64,000 nt of DNA from Candidatus Phytoplasma tritici (GCF_000495255.1 NZ_AVAO01000003.1:124001-188000), one strand, 5' to 3'; positions 1 to 10,095 are shown, counted from the stretch's first letter. The notes: a model not told the origin generated them from the sequence alone. Numbers and translations are program-made.

Positions 1-3000
1 AGCGTGCTTTTCTCCTAATAATTCTTTAATGTAATTGTGGGCTTGGCTTTGGTAATCGCCTGCAAAATTTAGATCAATATCAGGAGTTTTATTGCCTTCA
101 AATCCTAGAAAAGTTTCAAAAGGAATATCGTGGCCGTCTTTTTTGAATTGGATGTCGCATTTGGGACAAGGCATGTTTGGCAAATCATATCCCGAAAAAA
201 CCTTATCAAGCTCGTTGTGGTATTTTTCCTCTTTTGGGTTGTGATATTGTTCTTTTTCTTGGGGTTTTAATTGGACAATAGTGTAGTTGCATTGCGGGCA
301 ATAATAATGCGGTTTTAACGGATTTACTTCGGTAATTTCTAACATAGTTGCTACTAAAGAAGAACCAATTGAACCACGTGAGCCTACTAAATAACCTTTT
401 TCCAAAGAATTTTTAACTAATAAATGTGATAAATAGTAAACAGAAGCAATATTTTGATTAGATTTTTCGTTTTTTGTCTCTCCGATAATGCTTTTTAACT
501 CTTTATCCAATCTTTCTTTAATTAAAGGGTGTGGAGTTGAACCATACATTTGTTTAACTTTTGCATCAACTAAACGCTTAATTTCTTCTTTAATGCTTGG
601 TATTTGTAAGTTTGTTTTGAAAGCGTTGTCTTTGAAAGAAAATAGTTCCGAAGAAAAAGCTTTAATTTTTTCAATTTTGGAATTAAGCAAATGAGTATTT
701 GCAATTACAATTTTATAAATCAAGTTTTCATCCTGTAAAAAGGCAAATGCATCTATCATTTCTTGGGTAGTTAAAAGGTGGTTTTTTGGCAAGTTTTTAT
801 TTTCGTATCTAGATAATTTGTGTAAGCCACCTCCTACCATTTTGGCACTAATATAAATTTCGCGATAATCTTTTTCCCAAGGATGAATATAATGAACGTC
901 TCCGGTGGCAATTACTATTTTTGCTTGTTTTTGGGCTTCTGTTATGATTGTTTTGAGAGTAGTTTCAATTATTTGAAGCCCGTTTTTTCCTAAATCATGA
1001 ATTAAATGTTTATAAGCTTGGGGAGGTTGTACTTCGATGTAATCGTAAAAAGAAATAGCTTTTTGTAATTTGAAAATATTTTGATTGAGAGCTATTTCAA
1101 AAATATTGCTATTCATGCAACCACTACCTACTAAAAGACCTTGCCTTAAATTGGCTAAATTAGATTTTAAAACACGAGGACTTTTGTTAAAATCTTTAGT
1201 TAAAGCGTTGCTTAAAAGTTCAAAAAGATTTCGATAACCCTTTTGGTTAGCCACCAAAATATTGATATGATAAGATCTTTCGTATTTGGGATCGATTTTT
1301 TCTTGTAAGTCAAAAAAATTAATTACTTGTTCGTCTTTGGGATCTTTGTTTGGATCTGCTAATTGATCAATCATTTTGATAAAAACTTCTGCTGTGGCAG
1401 TGGCATCCGCAAGTGCACGGTGATGGTCTTCTAATTTGACTTTAAAAACAGTTGCTAATCTTTTTAAAGAAAAATATTTTAAAAAATTGCTAAAATAACG
1501 TTGAGACAACGCCATGGTATCAATAATAGGTTGTGGTTCTAAAAATATTTTTAGTTCTTTTGATTTTTCTTTTAAAAAATCAAAATCAAAAGAAGCGTTG
1601 TGAGCAACTAAAACACAGTCTTTGGCAAAAGCTAAAAATTGTGGCAAAACTTGGTCAATTGTTTGTTGTCCTTGAAGCATTTCATCCTTAATATTGGTAA
1701 TATCTGTGATAGTTTTGGTTAGTTTTTGTTGTGGGTCAATAAATTTTTGAAACTCGCCTATTTTATTCCCGTTTTTAATTTTTACTCCAGCGATTTCAAT
1801 AATTTTGTCACGAACATTAGATAATCCAGTAGTTTCCAAGTCAAAAACCACATAAGTAGCTTCTTTTAAAACAAAATCTTTTTCTAAATTATCTTCTTTT
1901 TTATTGGTGATATAAATAGGTTTTTCTTCAATAAAATCAACTTCTACTCCATAAATAGGTTTGATTTTTTTATTTTTGGAATGTTGGTTAATTTCAGGAT
2001 AAGCATAAATGCCGTCATGATCCGTAAAAGCTATCGCTTCGTGTCCCCATGATTCTGCTATTTGTAAATATTCTTTGGCGCTGTTAATTGCGTCTAAATT
2101 AGACATTTTAGTGTGAGTGTGAAATTCAATTCTTTTTTTGCCTTGAAAACCCAAGTCTTTGCGGATTAATGAAGGCGAAATTAAATCTGATTCTAGAGTT
2201 TCGTATTGTGCCATCATTAAATAAACATCGTCCCAAACACTATAATTAATTCGAGCTGTGATTCTAAATAATTTTCCAGTTTGGTAATTGGCTTTTAAAA
2301 ATTGTTCTTTTTCATCTTTGGAAACTTTTTTTTGAATTAAAATAGCATCTTTATTTTCGATAGAAAAATCATTACCGTTTTCTTCTATAACAAATTTTAA
2401 ATAAGAATACTGAAAATTAACTTCTTTAATGGGATGAGCCAAAAAACCTTCAACAATTACATAAGTATTGGGGTTTTGGCGGTTGAATTCTTCCAGCTCT
2501 TGTTTATTTTTAGGAATCTCTTTTATTTTTATGTTTTGAGTTATCATTTTAGAATTGCTATTATAAACTCCTTTATTATAATTATATGCTTTTGGTTGGG
2601 GTGTTGTTTTTACTTGTTTTGTTTGTTCTGTTTGAGAAGTTTGGTTTTCTTTGTTATTTAGATTTTTTTCTTGATTTTGTTCGTTGGAGTTGTTGGTTTG
2701 ATGATTTTGATTTTTTTTCGACTTTTCGATTTCAATATTTGTGGATTTTTTTCTATTGATATCAATTTTTCTATCTGTTGATAAGATAAATTCATTTTTA
2801 AAACCATAAAATTTATAAAAAAAATCTTGAAGAAGTCCTATTTTTTTGTTTAAAAATTTAAACGCATTGGGATTTACAAAAATGATAAATTTTCCATTTT
2901 GAAAATTTACTTGGTGATTTTGAATTGCAAAATAATCTAAATCATGATATTTTTTTATTAAACTGGCTTGGGTTATAATATAATTAAAATAACTTTCTGC

Positions 3001-3285
3001 CAAAGATTCTAGATAATCCCAATTTTCAAAATCGATGTGGTATTCAATTTGGGGTAAATTAGGTGTGGTTTGGGTTTGGTTTTCCCATAAAATAGTTAAT
3101 TCTTGTAGTAATTGTTCTAAAAAAAATGCTAAATCACAAACCAAAGGCAAATGTTTAAATGTGATTTTTAAAACCCATTTTTTGCTTTTTTGGCAAACTG
3201 ATATTTTTTTTACTTGAGGATTTTGAAAATATTTTTTGCAAAAACCTTTTTGTTCGATAAAATGTTTAAATGAATGAGTAGACAT
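1..3285 (-). CDS. polC: DNA polymerase III PolC-type alpha subunit, partial (N-terminal ~1095 residues)
   Basis: Replicative Gram-positive-type polymerase with built-in proofreading exonuclease. The frame is open from an ATG at 3285 to the left window edge with no stop, so the gene is cut, not broken. N-terminal region (about residues 1-270) is poorly conserved and holds an Asn/Lys/Gln-rich linker near 190-230. An OB-like segment follows near 280, then a PHP domain (IEFHTHTKMS near 385 and FTDHDG). The inserted DnaQ-like exonuclease shows FDLETTGL near 478, HNASFDFDFL and HHRALADA, so ExoI, ExoII and ExoIII residues are present. The PHP domain resumes afterwards and ends in the zinc-finger-like CPQC and CPKC motifs and PDIDLNF near residue 1070. 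The catalytic palm and C-terminus lie outside the window. SD is TAGGTGG, 7 nt before ATG. Confidence 0.97.
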   Translation of the reverse strand, partial: MSTHSFKHFIEQKGFCKKYFQNPQVKKISVCQKSKKWVLKITFKHLPLVCDLAFFLEQLLQELTILWENQTQTTPNLPQIEYHIDFENWDYLESLAESYFNYIITQASLIKKYHDLDYFAIQNHQVNFQNGKFIIFVNPNAFKFLNKKIGLLQDFFYKFYGFKNEFILSTDRKIDINRKKSTNIEIEKSKKNQNHQTNNSNEQNQEKNLNNKENQTSQTEQTKQVKTTPQPKAYNYNKGVYNSNSKMITQNIKIKEIPKNKQELEEFNRQNPNTYVIVEGFLAHPIKEVNFQYSYLKFVIEENGNDFSIENKDAILIQKKVSKDEKEQFLKANYQTGKLFRITARINYSVWDDVYLMMAQYETLESDLISPSLIRKDLGFQGKKRIEFHTHTKMSNLDAINSAKEYLQIAESWGHEAIAFTDHDGIYAYPEINQHSKNKKIKPIYGVEVDFIEEKPIYITNKKEDNLEKDFVLKEATYVVFDLETTGLSNVRDKIIEIAGVKIKNGNKIGEFQKFIDPQQKLTKTITDITNIKDEMLQGQQTIDQVLPQFLAFAKDCVLVAHNASFDFDFLKEKSKELKIFLEPQPIIDTMALSQRYFSNFLKYFSLKRLATVFKVKLEDHHRALADATATAEVFIKMIDQLADPNKDPKDEQVINFFDLQEKIDPKYERSYHINILVANQKGYRNLFELLSNALTKDFNKSPRVLKSNLANLRQGLLVGSGCMNSNIFEIALNQNIFKLQKAISFYDYIEVQPPQAYKHLIHDLGKNGLQIIETTLKTIITEAQKQAKIVIATGDVHYIHPWEKDYREIYISAKMVGGGLHKLSRYENKNLPKNHLLTTQEMIDAFAFLQDENLIYKIVIANTHLLNSKIEKIKAFSSELFSFKDNAFKTNLQIPSIKEEIKRLVDAKVKQMYGSTPHPLIKERLDKELKSIIGETKNEKSNQNIASVYYLSHLLVKNSLEKGYLVGSRGSIGSSLVATMLEITEVNPLKPHYYCPQCNYTIVQLKPQEKEQYHNPKEEKYHNELDKVFSGYDLPNMPCPKCDIQFKKDGHDIPFETFLGFEGNKTPDIDLNFAGDYQSQAHNYIKELLGEKHA

Positions 3286-3357
3286 AATAAATACCACCTA
3301 ATAGTTGATTGGGAAAAGAGGCAAGAAATCAAAATCGTTGTTTAAAATCGTTTTTTT

Positions 3358-3420
3358 AAAAAATATAACAAATAAAAAAATACATGAAATTCATGCAATT
3401 TTTTATTTGTTATATTTTTT
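3358..3420 (-). terminator. Strong hairpin between tRNA-Leu and polC
   Basis: Almost perfect inverted repeat centred at 3389: about 30-bp arms with two mismatches, core CATGAA/TTCATG, and A/T-rich flanks giving a T run on either strand. It lies just after the minus-strand tRNA-Leu and before polC, so it probably terminates the tRNA transcript. Confidence 0.7.
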
Positions 3421-3452
3421 CATAGATTTAATTATAAATAAAAATAAATTAA

Positions 3453-3537
3453 TGGTACTGATGGTCGGACTCGAACCGACATGAGTATTGCTCGCTTGAT
3501 TTTGAGTCAAGTGCGTCTACCATTCCGCCACATCAGC
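3453..3537 (-). tRNA. tRNA-Leu (anticodon CAA)
   Basis: On the minus strand a complete cloverleaf can be folded. The acceptor stem is GCTGATG/CATCAGT with a G-U first pair. The anticodon stem-loop is CTTGA-CTCAAAA-TCAAG, giving anticodon CAA (reads UUG). A long class II variable arm is followed by the T loop GGTTCGAGTCC, discriminator A and an encoded CCA. The 85-nt length and variable arm fit a leucine tRNA. Confidence 0.95.
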
Positions 3538-3765
3538 TTTTGTTTTAAATGATAAAAATATCATACTTATATATTATATCAGTTTTATTTTGATTTTTGT
3601 TTTTTTTCATCAAAACTTATTTTTTTCATGAGTAGTTGCTAAATTGATATTTTTGGAATTGCATTTTTAATCTTTTTGGGGTTAAAATTTGTAAAATGAT
3701 ATTTAAAATTATTTTTTTCCTCAAAATCATAAACCAAATAATATTTACACGCACGCGTCACCCCA

Positions 3766-3795
3766 AAAAGACCACATTAGCTAATGTGGTCTTTT
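3766..3795. terminator. Perfect 15-bp palindromic terminator after the transporter genes
   Basis: Left arm AAAAGACCACATTAG is followed immediately by its exact complement, with A and T runs outside. It lies 30 nt past the stop of the minus-strand transporter gene ending at 3826, so it is its likely rho-independent terminator. Confidence 0.85.
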
Positions 3796-3825
3796 ATCAG
3801 GTTTTAGTTGTTAAAACTTTGAAAA

Positions 3826-5652
3826 TTATTTATGAATGATATTTTTAGTAAATGTTTTGTTTAATAAATTAGTAATACTAATGATGCTTAAATAAAAACA
3901 AGATATCATCACAAAAGGAAGAATCGGATTAAAGGTAGAGCCCATATTGCTTTGCGCTTGCCAAGAAAGTTCGGCAATTCCTATAATGGCAAAAAAAGAA
4001 CTATCTTTAATGTTTGTAATGAATTGTTGGACAATAAAAGGAACTGATCTTTTTAAAGTTTGGGGGAAAATAATAGAGAAAAAAACTTGTTTTTGTTTCA
4101 TCCCCAAAGAATGAGCGGCTTCAATTTGTCCTTTATCTAAGAATTTAATATTTTGCATTAAAATTACAGTAATGTTTGCTAAAGAATTAATTACCAAAAC
4201 AAAAAGCCCTGCATACAAACTTTTAATTTCAAAAAGATCTTTGCAAAGATAACCAATACCATAAAAAACAAGCATTGCTTGGGCAGCTATAGGAATTCCT
4301 TTTAAAATAAAAAATAAAGTATCTAAAAAATAAGTTATTCCTTTATTAATTTTAGATATTATTTTATTATTTGATTGAGAGTTTTTAATTAAAGTATATA
4401 AAATTGCAAATAAAAAACCAATAATAAGACTATCAATAGCTAAAATTAAAGTGGTTTTGAGTCCTTCTAGATAAGATGGAAAAGTTTCTTTGATTTGATG
4501 CCAAGTAGTACTTTTAGAAAGTATTTCTTTGTGTTTGTCAAAAACTGTTTTTAATCTTGTTTCTGATTCACCTTCTATTGTTTTTATTTGGTTGTCTATT
4601 TGGTTGTATTTTTCTTTTCCTTCTGATAAATTTTTACGTTTTTCCTTTAAGTCTATGATGTCTTTTAAACTTTTGTTTTCATCTTTTGCAACTAATTTTA
4701 AATCGCATAAAATTTTATCCATTTTTTCTTTTAATTCTAGGCTTTGGGTTTCTTTTTCTCCTTTAGGGAAAAATATCCCTAAACCTTGAGGACAAATAGA
4801 ATATTTTGGATCATCTGAGGTCATATCAAAGTATACTAAGTCATCTTCTTTTTTACAAGCACATCTAGCCAAATAACTATCTATTACAAAAATATCTGAT
4901 TTTCCTTGTAAAACATCTTGAAAACATGCAGGAGGGCTAGTTAATTCGTTGTTTTTTTTAATATATGATTTGATATCATCTTTATTTGTTATTTCGTCTT
5001 CAATCATTTTGATTGCAGTAGTGCTAGTAACTGTTACAAATTTAATTGGTTTTTGAGGTGTGCCTTTTTCTTTTAATTCTTTGCAAAAGTCATCATATTC
5101 TATTTTTTTATTTTCAACTATCTTTTTGAATCTTTCATCTTTTCTTCTTACTACCATGCTTGTTGCAGTTTGTGTGTAGGCTTTAGAAACGATTAATTTT
5201 GCTTTTCTTTCGTTTGTAATACTTAAAGTTGTGATTGCCAAATCCACATCTCCTTTTTTTAAGGCAGTTATAACTCCTGCAAAATCAAAGACATGAATTT
5301 CTAAATTATACTTTAATCTTTCAGCTATATCATTGATTAAATCTATATCAAATCCTGCTATATATTCGCCATTTATAGCTTTTATAGCGTTTTTTTTATT
5401 TGTTATAGCTTTAAAAGTATTGGGAATAGAACTATTAGTCATTGCCACTTTTAAAGTTTTGGAATATTTTTGAGTATTTTGGTTTTTTGTTTTGTTTGAA
5501 AAATTCCATCCAAATACTGAAAAATGTAACCATATTAAAAATATAGAACTAATCAATAATGTAATAATTTTGAATATTTTTATATTTTTTTTCTTTTGAA
5601 AAATATTTTTTAAAAATGAGTTTTTATTAATTAAATTAATGAAATTTTTCAC
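3826..5652 (-). CDS. Fused amino-acid ABC transporter: substrate-binding protein plus permease (paralogue 2)
   Basis: Polar amino-acid importer subunit combining receptor and membrane channel in one 608-residue chain, like GlnP-type fusions. An N-terminal membrane anchor (about residues 28-48) precedes a type II periplasmic-binding domain (NGEYIAGFDIDLINDIAE near 95, DVDLAITTLSITNERK near 135). A charged, probably coiled segment lies near 310-390. The C-terminal permease has about five membrane segments and the EAA loop GQIEAAHSLGMKQKQVF, the contact site for the ATPase. No ATPase gene is in the window, so a GlnQ-type protein must be encoded elsewhere. It lies 22 nt after a paralogue, clearly a tandem duplication in one operon. 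The annotated start is GTG embedded in AAGGAAGTGA (see findings). Ligand is not predictable from sequence. Confidence 0.93.
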   Translation of the reverse strand: MKNFINLINKNSFLKNIFQKKKNIKIFKIITLLISSIFLIWLHFSVFGWNFSNKTKNQNTQKYSKTLKVAMTNSSIPNTFKAITNKKNAIKAINGEYIAGFDIDLINDIAERLKYNLEIHVFDFAGVITALKKGDVDLAITTLSITNERKAKLIVSKAYTQTATSMVVRRKDERFKKIVENKKIEYDDFCKELKEKGTPQKPIKFVTVTSTTAIKMIEDEITNKDDIKSYIKKNNELTSPPACFQDVLQGKSDIFVIDSYLARCACKKEDDLVYFDMTSDDPKYSICPQGLGIFFPKGEKETQSLELKEKMDKILCDLKLVAKDENKSLKDIIDLKEKRKNLSEGKEKYNQIDNQIKTIEGESETRLKTVFDKHKEILSKSTTWHQIKETFPSYLEGLKTTLILAIDSLIIGFLFAILYTLIKNSQSNNKIISKINKGITYFLDTLFFILKGIPIAAQAMLVFYGIGYLCKDLFEIKSLYAGLFVLVINSLANITVILMQNIKFLDKGQIEAAHSLGMKQKQVFFSIIFPQTLKRSVPFIVQQFITNIKDSSFFAIIGIAELSWQAQSNMGSTFNPILPFVMISCFYLSIISITNLLNKTFTKNIIHK

Positions 5653-5674
5653 TTCCTTTTTTATTATTTTTCTT

Positions 5675-7573
5675 TTATTTTTTCGATTTGTTAATATTTT
5701 TTTTTAATATTTTGTTTAAAAAACTAATCATACTAATAATTATTAAATAAAAACAAGATATCATCACAAAAGGCAAGATTGGATTTAATGTAGCTCCCAT
5801 ATTGCTTTGTCCTTTCCAAGAAAGTTCGGAAACTCCTATAATGGCAAAAAAAGAACTATCCTTAATGTTTGTGATGAATTGTTGGACAATAAAAGGTATT
5901 GACCTTTTTAAAGTTTGAGGAAAGACAATAGAGAGAAAAACTTGCTTTTGATTCATCCCCAAAGAATGGGCTGCCTCAATTTGTCCTTTATCTAAGAATT
6001 TAATATTTTGCATTAAAATCATTGTAATACTTGCTAAAGAATTTAGTATTAAAACAAAAATTCCTGCGTGTAAAGGATTAAAATTTTTTTTAAAAAGAAA
6101 AGTAATACCGTAATAAATAAGCATTGCTTGAGCTGCTACAGGAATACCCTTTAAGACAAAAAACAAAGCATTTATTGAAATATTTATCATTTTTATTATA
6201 GTAATCATAAATAAATTATTTTTGTGAGAATCTAATTTTATATTTTTAATTAAAGTGCATACAATAGCTAATAAAAAGCCAATAATAAGACTGTCAATGG
6301 CTAAAATTAAAGTAGTTTTGAGTCCTTCTAGATAAGATGGAATGGTTTTTTGGGCTTGGATGAAAATGTTTTTTGTTGGTAGTTCAATTGTTTCTTTATT
6401 TTCATCAAAGACTTTATCTAGTCGTTCTTTGGCTTGTTTTTCTATGTTTGTAATTTGTTCTTTTATTTCTTCTATTTTCTTTTGATCTTCTACGTTAACT
6501 TCTTTGTTATTTTCTTTTAATTCATGAATTTTTTTCTTTAATTCTATTATGTCTTGGAATTCGCCTTTTTCATCTTTTTTAACTAAATTCAATTCTACCA
6601 ACTTTTCATTTATGTCTTTTTGTAAATTTGTTATTCTTCTATCTTCATCATTTTTTTTAGGTAAAAATATCCCTAAACCTTGGGGACAAGTAGAATGTTC
6701 TAAATTATCAGAATAAACATCAAAATATGTCAAATCTTGATTTATTTCGCAAGCCCATCTAGCTAAACAATTATCTGTTATAAAAATATCTGATTTTCCT
6801 TGTAAAATATCAGTAAAACATGCAGAAGAACTTGTTAATTCGTTATTTTTGATGACATACTCTTTTTCTTTATTGGTATCTGATTTGATTTTTTCAATTA
6901 CTGGGATTGCAACAGTATTTAAAAATGTTATAAATTTAATGGGTTTTTCTTTTCCTAAAACTTTTAATTTTTGGCAAAATTCATTATAATTTATTTTCAT
7001 TTCTTTGATATTTTTTGGGTCTTGTTGGTTTCTTAAATCATGAAATAAATAATCAAATCTTTTGTTTTTTTTTATTACCATGCTAGTTCCAGTTTGCATA
7101 TAGGTTTTAGAAACATCGTATTTTTCTTTTCTTTTGTCTGTAATACTCAAAGACGCAACTGCGATGTCAATTGTTTCTTGTTCTAAGGCATTAAGAAGTC
7201 CTGCAAAATCAAAGACATGAAATTCTAATTCTAAATCTTTAAATTTGTCTATTTTTTTTAATTCTTCTGATATGTTATTTATTAAATCAATATCAAAACC
7301 TGCTATATATTCGCCGTTTACAGCTTTTTGGGCTCCTTTATTTGGTTCTAAAACTTTAAAAACATTAGGAGCAGAATTGTTGTTAACTCCTATTTTTAAA
7401 ATTATTTTCTTTTTGGAATGATTTTTTATATGGAAATATCCAAATGTTGATAAATTCAACCATATTAAAAATAAAAAACTAATTAATAATGCAGTAATTT
7501 TCAATATTTGGGTTTTATTGGTATTTTGGAAAATGTTTTTAAAAAAATGTTTTTTATCAATGAAAATAATCAC
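5675..7573 (-). CDS. Fused amino-acid ABC transporter: substrate-binding protein plus permease (paralogue 1)
   Basis: 632-residue homologue of the next gene downstream, with the same architecture: membrane anchor near residues 26-46, type II periplasmic-binding domain (GEYIAGFDIDLINNISEE near 95), a Lys/Glu-rich helical insert near 330-400, and a permease with the EAA loop GQIEAAHSLGMNQKQVF. The permease halves of the two copies are nearly identical, while the binding domains differ more, which suggests different ligand preferences. First gene of the two-gene unit; argS lies 172 nt upstream on the same strand. Start GTG sits inside AAGGAAGTGA exactly as in the paralogue. Annotated as ArtI/ArtM- or GlnH/GlnP-type; which amino acid is carried is unknown. 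Confidence 0.93.
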   Translation of the reverse strand: MIIFIDKKHFFKNIFQNTNKTQILKITALLISFLFLIWLNLSTFGYFHIKNHSKKKIILKIGVNNNSAPNVFKVLEPNKGAQKAVNGEYIAGFDIDLINNISEELKKIDKFKDLELEFHVFDFAGLLNALEQETIDIAVASLSITDKRKEKYDVSKTYMQTGTSMVIKKNKRFDYLFHDLRNQQDPKNIKEMKINYNEFCQKLKVLGKEKPIKFITFLNTVAIPVIEKIKSDTNKEKEYVIKNNELTSSSACFTDILQGKSDIFITDNCLARWACEINQDLTYFDVYSDNLEHSTCPQGLGIFLPKKNDEDRRITNLQKDINEKLVELNLVKKDEKGEFQDIIELKKKIHELKENNKEVNVEDQKKIEEIKEQITNIEKQAKERLDKVFDENKETIELPTKNIFIQAQKTIPSYLEGLKTTLILAIDSLIIGFLLAIVCTLIKNIKLDSHKNNLFMITIIKMINISINALFFVLKGIPVAAQAMLIYYGITFLFKKNFNPLHAGIFVLILNSLASITMILMQNIKFLDKGQIEAAHSLGMNQKQVFLSIVFPQTLKRSIPFIVQQFITNIKDSSFFAIIGVSELSWKGQSNMGATLNPILPFVMISCFYLIIISMISFLNKILKKNINKSKK

Positions 7574-7745
7574 TTCCTTCTTTTAATTATTGGGTGGTTA
7601 TTTAGGTTTTCTTTTTTTAGTTTTGGGTTGATGTTTTGGTTTTCCAACCCAAAATATTTATTTGTAACAAAATAAAAAAAGTCTTTGCAGATTTTTCTTT
7701 GGAATTTAATTGTTTTATGAAAAATAAGGTATTTTTTAAAAACTA

Positions 7746-9419
7746 CTACATATTTTCTAAAAAAGGAATTCCTAAAATTCTTAAACTTTCTTTAAGAGTA
7801 ATAAAAACTGCTTGGATCAACAAAAGATTAGTGTTTGTAGTGGTTTTATCATCTGTTAAAATCTTTTCTTGTGAATATAAAAAGTTAACATTTTGAGTTA
7901 TTTTTAACATGTATCTTGCCAAAATACTTGGCATATTGTCTTTTTGGGCTTTTTGCAAAATTAAAGGGAACTGGTCTAATAATTTTACTAAAATAAAATA
8001 ATGGTCTTTTTGATAAATGGTTTTGTCAATTAAGCTTATGTCTATTTTTTCTTTGTTTAAAAGAGAATTTAAACGTGCTGCTGTGTATTGGAGATAAGGG
8101 CCTGTTTGTCCTTTGAATTGTAAAATAGTTTTTAAATTAAAATCAATATCTAGATTTCTATCGTTTTTAAGGTCATTAAAAATGATTGCCCCTACAGCGA
8201 TTTTTCGTGCAGTTTGGTTGAGATCTGATAAATGAGGATTTTTTTCTTCAATGTTTTTTTGAGCTAAAATAGTAGCTTGATTAATTACTTCAATTAAGGT
8301 AGTAAATTTGTGATGTCTAGTAGAAATTTTTTTGCCATCCATCAAAACTAAACCAAAATTGATGTGTTTTATTTTAGTGTCACAGTATCCCATTTTTTCA
8401 ATTATTTGGGCTAATTGTTTAAAGTAAAGTTTTTGTTCGTTACCTACAACATATAAAACATTTTTACAATTAAAAGTGTTGTAACGATATTTAAAAGTAG
8501 TTAGATCTCTTGTTAAATACAAGGTGCTACCATTAGTTTTTTTCACTAAGCCAGGAGGTAAATTATCAAGTTCTATAAGTAAAACTTTGTCTTCTTCTTT
8601 TAAAAGCTTTTTTTGTTCTAATTCTTCAAAAAGAGGAGCAATTTTGTCATTATAAAAAGATTCTCCCAAGTAAAAATCAAATGAAATCCCCAAAATATCA
8701 TAAATTTTGCAAAATTCTTGTAAAGAAACTTCGCGGAACCATTTCCATAAATCGAGATATTTTTGGTTTTGTTTTTCTAATTGTAAAAAAGCAAAATTGG
8801 CTTGTTCGTTTAATTTAGGATTGGTTTTGGTTTTTTGATGAAAAAAAACGTATAATTTTTGTAGTTCGTTAATTGGGTCTTTTAGGATTTTTTCTTTGTT
8901 ACCCCATTTTTGATAAGCTACAATCATTTTACCAAATTGGGTTCCCCAGTCTCCTAAGTGATTGATGCCTACTACCTTAAAACCTAATTTTTGATAAATA
9001 TTTTTGAGAGCATTTCCAATAACAGTAGAACGCAGATGGCCAACAGAAAAGTTTTTGGCAATATTAGGAGAAGAATAATCAATAACTATGGTTTGATTTT
9101 GATTTGGAAAATTGCCATAATTAGCTTGTAATTTGTTGATTTGAAGTAATATTTCGTAAGCTAATGAAGCTCTTTTAAGTTTTATATTTAAAAAACCGTT
9201 TAAAAACATTAAATCTTGAATTTCGTTTATTTCGACAAGGTTTTTTTTGATATTTTCAAAAATAATATGAGGATTGTTTTTGGTTTTTTTAGCATAAGCG
9301 AACAAAGGTAAAGAAAAATCAAATTTGTCATTTGCCAGTTTTTCTTGTAAAGTTACTTCTTCTAATAAAACTTTTTGGATTGCATTTTGGATTTTGCTTT
9401 TGGTGGTTTGTAAATTCAT
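7746..9419 (-). CDS. argS: Arginyl-tRNA synthetase
   Basis: Class I synthetase charging tRNA-Arg. 557 residues, the usual bacterial length. N-terminal Add1-type tRNA-binding domain, then the HIGH-type signature SPNIAKNFSVGHLRST near residue 116 and a KMSKS-equivalent GKKIST near 361. Near 415-440 is AVGAIIFNDLKNDRNLDIDF and the chain ends in an all-alpha DALR anticodon-binding domain. ATG start with AAGGAAA upstream. Stands alone; the transporter genes follow it at a 172-nt distance. Confidence 0.97.
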   Translation of the reverse strand: MNLQTTKSKIQNAIQKVLLEEVTLQEKLANDKFDFSLPLFAYAKKTKNNPHIIFENIKKNLVEINEIQDLMFLNGFLNIKLKRASLAYEILLQINKLQANYGNFPNQNQTIVIDYSSPNIAKNFSVGHLRSTVIGNALKNIYQKLGFKVVGINHLGDWGTQFGKMIVAYQKWGNKEKILKDPINELQKLYVFFHQKTKTNPKLNEQANFAFLQLEKQNQKYLDLWKWFREVSLQEFCKIYDILGISFDFYLGESFYNDKIAPLFEELEQKKLLKEEDKVLLIELDNLPPGLVKKTNGSTLYLTRDLTTFKYRYNTFNCKNVLYVVGNEQKLYFKQLAQIIEKMGYCDTKIKHINFGLVLMDGKKISTRHHKFTTLIEVINQATILAQKNIEEKNPHLSDLNQTARKIAVGAIIFNDLKNDRNLDIDFNLKTILQFKGQTGPYLQYTAARLNSLLNKEKIDISLIDKTIYQKDHYFILVKLLDQFPLILQKAQKDNMPSILARYMLKITQNVNFLYSQEKILTDDKTTTNTNLLLIQAVFITLKESLRILGIPFLENM

Positions 9420-9634
9420 GATTGCATTTCCTTTCTTTTTAGATTGTAAAATAAAAATTGATTTCTGAATGATGACAACAAATGATAAAATAATGATTTT
9501 TTTACTTATTTTTTCTCATTAATTTTGATAAACGTTTTTAATATTTTAAGATATAATAAACACATTTTATAAAACTATTATAGCATTTTTTATAATTTTT
9601 GTTTGAAAAAAGTTAAGATACTTATTTTGGTATT

Positions 9635-9700
9635 CCTAATTAAAATTAAAAAACAACCCTTTAATTTGCAAAAGAGTTGTTTTTTTTAATTTTAATTAGG
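9635..9700 (-). terminator. Long hairpin between a small ORF and argS
   Basis: Left arm 9635-9657 (CCTAATTAAAATTAAAAAAC...) is matched by the right arm 9676-9700 with a 2-nt T bulge and an 18-nt loop. It lies downstream of the small minus-strand ORF ending at 9732 and upstream of argS. Terminator is the simplest reading. Confidence 0.6.
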
Positions 9701-9731
9701 AAAGTAAATATTTTATCTAGTTTTGGTAAGG

Positions 9732-9938
9732 TTAGTTAATATTTCTTAAAAAATCAACTTTTAAACCAAATTTTAATATTAAAATTAATAAAATAATACC
9801 AATAATTATTTTGATGATACTACGTAAAAAGAAAAAAAATAATCCAATGATAAAAGCAATAATTATCATTTGATAATTGGGACTTAATTCGTTCCAAAAA
9901 GAAAATGCATTGCTTATAATTTGTTTTTTATTGATGAT
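9732..9938 (-). CDS. Small hydrophobic membrane protein, possible non-AUG start
   Basis: Unrecognised. The frame codes for a basic N-terminus, two strongly hydrophobic stretches (MIIIAFIIGLFFFFL and IIKIIIGIILLILIL) and ends in VDFLRNIN. From its only ATG (9869) it would be 45 residues, but no SD precedes that codon. The frame is open further upstream to a stop near 9950, and an AAGG motif (9946-9949) stands 7 nt before an ATC codon at 9938-9936, giving 68 residues. So either initiation is non-AUG or the gene has lost its start. A hairpin follows the stop. Confidence 0.4.
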   Translation of the reverse strand: MINKKQIISNAFSFWNELSPNYQMIIIAFIIGLFFFFLRSIIKIIIGIILLILILKFGLKVDFLRNIN

Positions 9939-10095
9939 TTTAAAACCTTACTAATAAATTGTATATTTTTAATGTTTAATAATATTAAAATGCTATATTA
10001 AAAGTCTAAAATATTTTAATAAACAATAAACACCAATATTAATTATAAGGGATTTTTGATTTTTTTAAACTTGTTTTAATGATTGGGGTGTTTTT

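Noticed and set aside
1-3285. polC as a pseudogene, since no complete frame shows
   Set aside because: The frame is continuous to the window edge and all visible exonuclease and PHP motifs are intact.
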